A stretch of 20,918 nucleotides of DNA from a virus: the IMG/VR virus record IMGVR_UViG_3300027747_002908, positions 1 to 20,918 of that record. One strand, given 5' to 3'. The position numbers and the translations under genes were made by a program. Under the pieces are notes generated by a model, which had not been told where the DNA came from, ran no database searches, and saw nothing but the letters and a program-made list of their open reading frames with translations. Below are positions 15,689 through 20,918 of this stretch, piece by piece. Within the stretch, counting starts at the first letter, position 1, and every line of letters starts with the position of its first letter.

Positions 15689-16021
15689 TCACCTCTTCAT
15701 ATTCTTAAGTTTATTGATTGAATCACTAATATCCTCAGTTGACTGTTTAATTTCTCCTAAGTTCTCATATTTTTTTTCGAGATTATCAGTCTTTATTTCT
15801 GTGACAAATTTAGTATCATTAATTACTATTTTTGTCTTTTCTTCCTTATTATTATCAAAAAAATTAGTCGGTTTACTTAAACCATTAGTATTAGATACAC
15901 CGCAGCTTGCTTGTTTTCCAATAAAATAGCCGATAAAAAACAAACACACCCCTATTGCTAGGAGTGTGATTGAGAAGAGAATTATTGTTGGAGTATTTAT
16001 TATTAGTGATATTTCATTCAT
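15689..16021 (-). CDS. Single-pass membrane protein with coiled-coil tail
   Basis: The 110-residue protein has a strong transmembrane segment (TIILFSITLLAIGVCLFFIG, residues 12-31) near the N-terminus, a short polar stretch, and a helical, charged C-terminal half (TDNLEKKYENLGEIKQSTED) likely to form a coiled coil in the cytoplasm. No family is recognised. It overlaps the end of ruvB by eight bases (ATGAATGA) and lies three bases before the actin-like gene. That order suggests it links the filament to the membrane, as an inference. Confidence 0.65.
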   Translation of the reverse strand: MNEISLIINTPTIILFSITLLAIGVCLFFIGYFIGKQASCGVSNTNGLSKPTNFFDNNKEEKTKIVINDTKFVTEIKTDNLEKKYENLGEIKQSTEDISDSINKLKNMKR

Positions 16022-16931
16022 TTTTATATGAGCCTATAACCCTTCCCTTTTGAGTTCTTACAACAAAACCCTTTCTAACAAGATAAGGCTCTATACTATT
16101 TTCAATGGTCTCTATAGCAATACCAGTCAATGATGAAATACTTTTAAGACCTAATGCAGAACCTTTGTTCTTTAATAGAACTGTTAAATACATCTTATCA
16201 TACACGTCTAGCCCGTCTTTATCAATCCCCTGATTAACAAAAATATCATCAACACTGAGCTTCCTATCTGTATAATAAGCAACACAGTTCTTATACCATT
16301 GTAGTCTACCATTTAAAATTCTAGGTGTTCCCTTGCTCCTTTTGGCAATTTCTAATAAATCCTCATCGCTTATCATTAGTCCAAGCTTTTCAGCATTCAA
16401 CCTTGCAAGTTTAGCTAGTTCAATCTCATTATAGAACGACAGATGCTCTTTAATTTGAAATCTATCATAAAATGGTTGACTTAAAGAACCGCCACTAGTT
16501 GTTGCTCCTACAATTGTGAACATAGGAAGTTCGATAGTTTCTGGTTTTTCTTTATCATCATCATCTTTGATTGTGATATTCAGAACAAAATCTTCCATCA
16601 CAGGATAGAGAAATTCTTCTACAATTTTTGGAAGCCTATGAATTTCGTCAATAAACAATACTGACCTTGGTTCGATACCCATAATATATGGTAGAATATT
16701 TTTGATACTACGGACTCCTGCTCCGTTGATAGTATATAGATTCACACCCATCTCTGTTGCTATAGCACTAGCAATGGTGGTCTTTCCTAGCCCCGGTGGG
16801 CCGTCTATTAAAACATGAGGCATCACGCCAGCAGAGTTTTTACAACCGGCCACAATGATGCCTAGTCTTGTTATAACTTCCGACTGACCAGTAATTTCAC
16901 TAAAACGAGTAGGTCTAATTGTATTAGCCAT
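16014..16931 (-). CDS. ruvB: RuvB-like Holliday-junction branch-migration ATPase
   Basis: I choose ATG 16931, which has GGAG seven bases upstream and gives 305 residues; a TTG at 16943 is in frame but has no ribosome site of its own. IRPTRFSEITGQ, the Walker A loop GPPGLGKT (44-51), Walker B VLFIDEIH (91-98), sensor 1 GATT (142-145) and sensor 2 KGTPRI match RuvB closely. The C-terminal winged helix (ALGLKSISSLTGIAIETIEN, then EPYLVRKGFVVRT) is also present, so all three RuvB domains are complete. A change worth noting: the PLRDRF motif that carries the arginine finger region reads PFYDRF, losing its first Arg. The upstream gene, overlapping by eight bases, encodes a RuvA domain III-like partner. 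Confidence 0.93.
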   Translation of the reverse strand: MANTIRPTRFSEITGQSEVITRLGIIVAGCKNSAGVMPHVLIDGPPGLGKTTIASAIATEMGVNLYTINGAGVRSIKNILPYIMGIEPRSVLFIDEIHRLPKIVEEFLYPVMEDFVLNITIKDDDDKEKPETIELPMFTIVGATTSGGSLSQPFYDRFQIKEHLSFYNEIELAKLARLNAEKLGLMISDEDLLEIAKRSKGTPRILNGRLQWYKNCVAYYTDRKLSVDDIFVNQGIDKDGLDVYDKMYLTVLLKNKGSALGLKSISSLTGIAIETIENSIEPYLVRKGFVVRTQKGRVIGSYKNE

Positions 16932-17334
16932 TTTTTTCTCCAAAGTTAGATAACGAAAATTTTATTAGAGTAGAACAATCCAAGCTTTTACAAGTAATAT
17001 AGGCTTTTTTAATCAAATCCTGTGCTTCTTGCTTAGAAAAACCATAAGAAAATAATGCCTTACAACAAGTTTCTAGTATTTTTGGATCAATTTCCTGATC
17101 TTTATTACTGTTTGACTTGATATTAGTGGTATTTTTTTTCTTCTTGTAAAGAATTTTTACATCCTCTACTACCTTTGGTTTTAAAATAGTATTACAGTCA
17201 CAGACTATGATAAATTTATCATACTGTGCTTGATTGAGTCTAACCCAATGAGTAGTAGAACAGGTAGGACAAGTATACCCCAGCGTCAGGTCTAAGTCAA
17301 TTGGTCTCAGGTTTTTGATTTTGTTTGCTATCAT
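16924..17334 (-). CDS. Zinc-finger protein with RuvA domain III-like C-terminus
   Basis: The N-terminal 50 residues carry CPTC (C22, C25) and CDC (C45, C47), a likely zinc knuckle. A Lys/Asn-rich linker (62-79) follows. Residues 84-131 read ILETCCKALFSYGFSKQEAQ, then DLIKKAY, and a final CSTLIKFSLSNF. This has the A-L--LGY--QEA----K and LI--AL pattern of RuvA domain III, the small three-helix domain that binds RuvB. RuvA domains I and II, which bind the junction, are missing, so the zinc finger may do DNA binding instead. The stop overlaps the ruvB ATG (ATGGCTAA), the strongest context support. It is a recognition by eye and needs a profile search. Confidence 0.6.
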   Translation of the reverse strand: MIANKIKNLRPIDLDLTLGYTCPTCSTTHWVRLNQAQYDKFIIVCDCNTILKPKVVEDVKILYKKKKNTTNIKSNSNKDQEIDPKILETCCKALFSYGFSKQEAQDLIKKAYITCKSLDCSTLIKFSLSNFGEKNG

Positions 17335-17740
17335 CTTCTTCTTTCACCCAAAAGATAAAATCATTTTGATCAGTATCAAATGCACTATCCAATATTCCTT
17401 TATTAACTAAAGCATTCAGAATATTACTAACCATTCTACTATTAAGATCTTCTATAATTATTTGAAGAACATTGTCATTTAAACAATATCTTGTTTCTTT
17501 CGTTTTCTTATTTATTTGTTTTCTTGCATGATTTTTTATGATTACCGCTGATTCATCACGGGTTAATGTATCATCCATCTCTGAGAGTTCTTCCTTTGTT
17601 AGCATCGCCAATGAAGAAGATAATGGATCATTAGCCATCTCATTACTTACTCCAAAAAACTTAAAGACTAAAGACCTAGCATGATCAACAAAATCATCAA
17701 AATCTTTTATAAGAAACCACTGTTCATTGTCCTGATTCAT
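17297..17740 (-). CDS. Hypothetical protein, possible winged-helix
   Basis: The 147-residue product is helical and acidic, with LTKEELSEMDDTLTRDESAV in the middle and VSNILNALVNKGILDSAFDT near the C-terminus, which looks like a helix-turn-helix or winged-helix read-head, followed by NDFIFWVKEED. I do not recognise the family. It overlaps the previous gene by four bases (ATGA) and the next by 38, so it belongs to the replication operon. Confidence 0.6.
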   Translation of the reverse strand: MNQDNEQWFLIKDFDDFVDHARSLVFKFFGVSNEMANDPLSSSLAMLTKEELSEMDDTLTRDESAVIIKNHARKQINKKTKETRYCLNDNVLQIIIEDLNSRMVSNILNALVNKGILDSAFDTDQNDFIFWVKEEDDSKQNQKPETN

Positions 17741-17976
17741 GACACTAATGTTTCTCCTTCATATTTAGGAATTTCTGTCCACTTGAGTTTAACAGAAAAA
17801 TTGGGCTTGTAAATGGTTACTGTCCTACCGGTTTTATTATCTATTTCGATTATCTTTTCGGCTATAATCCTATCTTCATTCAGAGCTTTTTCTATGTATG
17901 AAATAGCTTCAGCCATACCAGAGCATCTCATATTGTATTCTGGTCTATTAAACTTTATATCAAAGTATGTAGTCAT
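17737..17976 (-). CDS. Small hypothetical protein
   Basis: The 79-residue product begins MTTYFDIKFNRPEYNM and contains alternating charged helices and strands (AEAISYIEKALNEDRIIAEK, then TVTIYKPNFSVKLKW). It looks like a small alpha-beta fold. No family is recognised. Four-base ATGA overlaps on both ends tie it into the operon. Confidence 0.6.
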   Translation of the reverse strand: MTTYFDIKFNRPEYNMRCSGMAEAISYIEKALNEDRIIAEKIIEIDNKTGRTVTIYKPNFSVKLKWTEIPKYEGETLVS

Positions 17977-18227
17977 TTTTTCTTATTAAGCTCTGTTTGG
18001 CAGTTGTTGTGCTCGTCTACAAAAGTTCTCTCGAAACCAAGTTCTGCCATTATTGGCATTTTATAAAAAGTAATAGTAAATCTTACATTTCCAGAATCAT
18101 CATTCATTTTTGTCCATTCTATTCTTTGTGCTTTGCTCATATGAGTAGCTAAATCATAAGCTATATATGGAGTTTCAGTAAATGAACTAAAAAACATCGC
18201 TAAATATAAAAGTGTTGCTGGTAACAT
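17973..18227 (-). CDS. Small hypothetical protein with hydrophobic N-terminus
   Basis: The 84-residue product opens MLPATLLYLAMFFSSF, a short hydrophobic stretch without basic residues, so a signal peptide is possible but atypical. The rest (RIEWTKMNDDSGNVRFTITF) is mixed and ends in basic KKK. The ribosome site GAGG overlaps the stop of the upstream gene. No family is recognised. Confidence 0.55.
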   Translation of the reverse strand: MLPATLLYLAMFFSSFTETPYIAYDLATHMSKAQRIEWTKMNDDSGNVRFTITFYKMPIMAELGFERTFVDEHNNCQTELNKKK

Positions 18228-18236
18228 CCTTGTCCT

Positions 18237-18656
18237 CTAGTTTAGAATATCGAACAGTCCCTCATAGTAACTTGGTTGTTGTAAAAAGTGAACAGCATTT
18301 GCTACTAAGTGATTTCTATACTCAATATCCAGCTTATTATGAATAAAATATTTTGTTTTATAGATAGGCTCTTTATAATGATTGTTCCCCAAATACAGAG
18401 AGTTTTTGAAGTTCCCTGATTTGGAGAAGTAATCATTCACAGGTAACGAACCTTTAGGAAAGCTAGAGTTAATATACCATACATTTGAAGGATATTCAAC
18501 TATGTCATTTAAAGTTTCGTATAACATTTTTCCCCAAGCATCCCAGGCATCGGGATCAAACTTGAAGTATTTTTTATACTGACTCTCTAAATTGTCCTGA
18601 CTACTATCATCGTAGTCATCATCATCATAGTTATAATTTTCATCTTCTTGTGGCAT
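18237..18656 (-). CDS. Hypothetical protein with acidic N-terminus
   Basis: The 139-residue product begins with an Asp/Glu/Tyr-rich stretch (residues 4-19) and continues with YKKYFKFDPDAWDAWGKMLY and several aromatic-rich helices. AGGA precedes the ATG at 18656, three bases after the primase stop. The same acidic bias appears in the rIIB-like tail and in the primase linker. No family is recognised. Confidence 0.6.
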   Translation of the reverse strand: MPQEDENYNYDDDDYDDSSQDNLESQYKKYFKFDPDAWDAWGKMLYETLNDIVEYPSNVWYINSSFPKGSLPVNDYFSKSGNFKNSLYLGNNHYKEPIYKTKYFIHNKLDIEYRNHLVANAVHFLQQPSYYEGLFDILN

Positions 18657-18659
18657 GAT

Positions 18660-19796
18660 TTATCCTATACAAAATTTATCACTGATCTTAGACGCTAGTT
18701 CTTTGGCAGCATTAGACAAGAATCTGTTGTTGCTAAAGTAGAGAGGCGTTGAGACTTGATTAAGGAACTCCACGACCGTTTTTAAAAGCTTGGTCTGGGA
18801 ACCGTCAAGATCTAAATCCTCGCCTCCAGCGTCAACAGGAAGCGAATCAAGAGAGTCTGTATCGTCCTCACTAACAGGAGATACTGGCACGGGATCACCA
18901 TAAGCTTTTTGAAAAACTGTACTCTTAGTATGAACATAAACAGGCTTACAATAATCTGAACTATTATAGTCTTTAGGATTTGATGCTCTCATCTGATTTG
19001 CAATCGTTGCAGCAACATTAACTGATACTGGAACTCCACTAACATCAGACCTCTTATAAGCCTTGGAATATTCCTTAAACCATTCATCACTAGTCTTATT
19101 AGCAACAAGATTAACAACAGCAGAAACACCATCAAGAGCTTGTTTAAGATGCTCAATATTTACAGGATTGCCAGTTGATCCCGACAGAATACTTGTAAAG
19201 TAAGACTGCTTTCCTTCCCAGCCTTTTCTCCACCAAGTATATGGGATACGATAAATCTGATTAATCTTGATAGCTCGGGCATCACCCTCAAAATAGTTTA
19301 CCAATTTCTTTTGAATACCATTCCAATAAGTCTTATGAGGACTATTTGTATTATGATCCAGAATCCAATAGCACTGATAACCATTACGAGTATCAATAAC
19401 CCAGCTTGGCTTTACGGGAAAACTATTGATCTTAGCTAAAAACTCTTTCTTCTTTGTCATAACAATGCTAGGCTTAAAGTAACTACCGTTAGCATCTCGT
19501 CCAGCATCCATATCAACGAAACAAGCACGAATCCTGCTAATAGCATATTGTTTGCGTCCACCATTAACATAGAAGTAAGCATCAGCACCTTGACTATCGT
19601 TTGCAATAGCAACAGTAGTAAGATTGTCCGTATGATTCATACTACTGATCTTCTTACGAGGATCACCATTATAGCAAAAAATCTGCTGACTACCCAAAGA
19701 CTCAAAAAACTTATTTCGTAAAGTAATCTGATCTCTTGTTCCAATAGCACTATGAGTCTTATCGAACGGATTAAAAGCCAAAGTATCGCTAAACAT
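18660..19796 (-). CDS. Archaeo-eukaryotic-type primase (RepB/phage primase-like)
   Basis: Residues 85-200 resemble the AEP catalytic domain: ISRIRACFVDMDAG holds the metal-binding DMD (95-97), WVIDTRNGYQCYWIL (132-146) is the second motif, EGDARAI (170-176) supplies a further acid, and IYRIPYTWWRKG (181-192) is the family's third motif. In many members the second motif has His; here that position is Gln (Q141), so activity could be modified. A Ser/Asp-rich linker (300-335) joins a short C-terminal helical domain that could bind a helicase. The 378-residue length suits a stand-alone primase. AAGGAAA precedes ATG 19796. It probably primes phage DNA replication. Confidence 0.75.
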   Translation of the reverse strand: MFSDTLAFNPFDKTHSAIGTRDQITLRNKFFESLGSQQIFCYNGDPRKKISSMNHTDNLTTVAIANDSQGADAYFYVNGGRKQYAISRIRACFVDMDAGRDANGSYFKPSIVMTKKKEFLAKINSFPVKPSWVIDTRNGYQCYWILDHNTNSPHKTYWNGIQKKLVNYFEGDARAIKINQIYRIPYTWWRKGWEGKQSYFTSILSGSTGNPVNIEHLKQALDGVSAVVNLVANKTSDEWFKEYSKAYKRSDVSGVPVSVNVAATIANQMRASNPKDYNSSDYCKPVYVHTKSTVFQKAYGDPVPVSPVSEDDTDSLDSLPVDAGGEDLDLDGSQTKLLKTVVEFLNQVSTPLYFSNNRFLSNAAKELASKISDKFCIG

Positions 19797-19879
19797 TTGT
19801 TTTCCTTTTTTCCAACTTCCTATCTACAATTTTTGATATTGGGACAGTAAACACTACCATCAAAAGCAATATCTAAAAA
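19797..19879 (-). other. Leader between the tRNA-like element and the primase
   Basis: This 83-base stretch starts with a T-run (minus strand, 19875-19880) directly after the tRNA-like element and ends with the primase ribosome site. I see no convincing promoter or gene in it. The T-run could help end transcription from rIIB, but there is no strong hairpin directly before it apart from the T arm. Confidence 0.35.
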
Positions 19880-19959
19880 AGATGGTAACGGAATCGAACC
19901 GTTATTGTATGATAGTAGAAACTATATAGGTACTATCTTACAAGTTCCAAACACCATCT
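19880..19959 (-). ncRNA. tRNA-like element: acceptor stem and T arm, no D stem, one long hairpin
   Basis: Read on the minus strand, the 80-nt element has a perfect seven-pair acceptor stem (AGATGGT/ACCATCT), a canonical T arm (AACGG TTCGATT CCGTT), and between them a nine-base single strand containing GG (GTTTGGAAC) and one long hairpin: TTGTA and GATAGTA pair with TACTATC and TACAA, 12 pairs with one A-A mismatch, closed by a 13-base loop. There is no D stem and no seven-base anticodon loop. CCA is not encoded; a T-run follows. This matches the tRNA-like domain of tmRNA in layout more than a normal tRNA, but lacks its tag-encoding part and G3-U70 pair. It begins eight bases after the rIIB stop. 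Confidence 0.6.
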
Positions 19960-19966
19960 TAGCTTT

Positions 19967-20863
19967 TTACTTATAGAAACCGTTGCTCCCATCTTCATCA
20001 TCCATCTCATCTTCTTCGTCACTATCAAGATCGTCCTCATCTTCATCTTCATCGTCAAACTGATCCCAATAGTTCTCATCATAATCATTCAGATAATCAT
20101 CCTCATCATCTTCGTAATCATCTTCACTGAAATTGGCCTTGTAAAGAGGCTTGAGCAATTCGCCCTCATACTGTCCAACTACCTCATAACGACAAGTGCG
20201 AAGCTTTTCACAATTAGAATCGCTTGGAACACTGACTACATCCTTGGGATTGATCTTAACGATCACGATACGGTCTCCAGCTTCCAGACTACCATAGTTA
20301 GCAACATAATTCAATGCTCCAGCATGAAGCCCATTAGAACAACCACGACCACGATCATCGTCAACCTTTGCTCTTTGCATTTCGCAAACCTGACCAACGC
20401 GGTTGTCAAAAACTCCTCTATACTTATCCTTAAAGTCTGAACGAACAGCCTTATAAGCGAGAAAGAAACCATCCTCAGTAATGGGAAGATGCTCATGCTC
20501 CAAGAAATCATACAGTTCCTTCTGACTCTGCATACTTGGATTTTCCATGATATTATTCAGGAAATTAACAAGGGGCTGAAAAGGCAATCCCTTGCTCATA
20601 AACTCTAGAATACGCTTACTAATACTACCATGAACTTCCTCACCCTCGTAGAGAACTTGTCCATTCTTGATCTCCACAAGACCATCGCTAAAAGTAGCAA
20701 CAGCTTTCTGAACATCAACAACTTCCAGTAGTTCATCTGCCGTAGCAGTAGGAAGTCTTTCCAGAATCAACTTATAGTTGATATGATCTGGCAACACCTG
20801 ATAACTCTGATTATTAAGAACCAGCGTCAAATTACCATCCACAAACATAAACGGAACAGCCAT
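19967..20863 (-). CDS. rIIB: rIIB-like protein
   Basis: The core FQPLVNFLNNIMENPSMQSQ...ELYDFLEHEHLPITEDGFFL (95-134), YKAVR.DFKDKYRG, NRVGQV, then CSNGLHAGALNYV (175-187) and DRIVIVKINPKDVVSVPSD with KLRTCRYEVVG match T4 rIIB and its homologues. T4 rIIB works with rIIA in membrane-associated lysis control and exclusion by lambda rex; its chemistry is not known. No rIIA is seen, though it could lie beyond 20918. Residues 247-291 form an extreme Asp/Glu tail, not typical of T4 rIIB. AGGAG stands before the ATG. The gene looks richer in G+C than the left half of the window. Confidence 0.88.
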   Translation of the reverse strand: MAVPFMFVDGNLTLVLNNQSYQVLPDHINYKLILERLPTATADELLEVVDVQKAVATFSDGLVEIKNGQVLYEGEEVHGSISKRILEFMSKGLPFQPLVNFLNNIMENPSMQSQKELYDFLEHEHLPITEDGFFLAYKAVRSDFKDKYRGVFDNRVGQVCEMQRAKVDDDRGRGCSNGLHAGALNYVANYGSLEAGDRIVIVKINPKDVVSVPSDSNCEKLRTCRYEVVGQYEGELLKPLYKANFSEDDYEDDEDDYLNDYDENYWDQFDDEDEDEDDLDSDEEDEMDDEDGSNGFYK

Positions 20864-20918
20864 AATCCAAACTCCTAGTTTCTAGTTACGATACCTGTGA
20901 TACTCTCATTTTACACTA
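20864..20918 (-). promoter_or_regulatory. rIIB upstream region, cut by the window edge
   Basis: The 55 bases before rIIB hold its AGGAG ribosome site. I see no confident -35/-10 pair; TATCGT is a weak -10 candidate with no good -35 inside the window. The element may continue past the edge. Confidence 0.3.

Noticed and set aside
16932-16943. TTG start for RuvB four codons upstream.
   Set aside because: Those codons contain the GGAG ribosome site of ATG 16931.
19880-19959. A normal tRNA gene with an anticodon on the minus strand.
   Set aside because: After the acceptor stem no four-pair D stem can be formed, and no five-pair stem with seven-base loop exists; the middle forms one 12-pair hairpin with 13-base loop. 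I therefore call it tRNA-like and name no amino acid.
19990-20120. A CAT/TCA-rich simple repeat.
   Set aside because: It is the coding of the Asp/Glu-rich tail of the rIIB-like protein; no regular unit is kept.
1-20918. CRISPR array, insertion sequence or integrase.
   Set aside because: I see no regularly spaced repeats, transposase or recombinase motifs, and no terminal repeats.

Overview
This window looks like part of the genome of a large, AT-rich, tailed double-stranded DNA phage. The host is unknown. The best phage markers are a T4 rIIB-like protein at the right end, an archaeo-eukaryotic-type primase next to it, long runs of overlapping small unknown genes, and a dense set of glycosyltransferases with no ribosomal or core metabolic genes. 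No capsid, tail or terminase gene is present, so the phage assignment is an inference. The alternative is an accessory island in a bacterial genome.

Layout. (1) 1-5633, minus strand: a glycan and nucleotide block. It holds a DXD glycosyltransferase cut by the window edge, a small conserved protein, a nucleoside 2-deoxyribosyltransferase-like protein, a GT25-methyltransferase fusion, a 48-residue membrane peptide, an FkbM methyltransferase, a GT90/CAP10-like enzyme, a macro-domain protein, a zinc-ribbon protein and two small unknowns. (2) 5774-11174, plus strand: six glycosyltransferase-type genes (GT60-like, GT4-like, two GT25, a DXD protein and a GT11 fucosyltransferase). (3) 11177-12265, minus: UDP-galactopyranose mutase. 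(4) 12393-12689, plus: a small secreted protein. (5) 12676-14341, minus: a subtilisin-like and an exported trypsin-like protease that overlap each other. (6) 14378-20863, minus: in order of transcription, rIIB-like, an 80-nt tRNA-like element, primase, four unknowns, a zinc-finger protein with a RuvA domain III-like C-terminus, RuvB, a membrane-anchored coiled-coil protein, an actin-like ATPase and an HNH nuclease.

How the genes may work together. Blocks 1-3 could build a complex glycan on virion proteins, DNA or host surface: transferases of several folds, methyl caps from FkbM and the fusion enzyme, and galactofuranose supply from Glf. Block 6 looks like replication and recombination (primase, RuvA-like/RuvB pair) coupled to DNA or virion positioning (actin-like ATPase and membrane protein). 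The two proteases may act on host or virion proteins.

The most unusual items are the RuvA-domain-III/zinc-finger plus RuvB pair, the tRNA-like RNA that has an acceptor stem and T arm but no D stem and one long imperfect hairpin instead of an anticodon arm, and the promoters with TTGACT -35 boxes that predict extremely short leaders.
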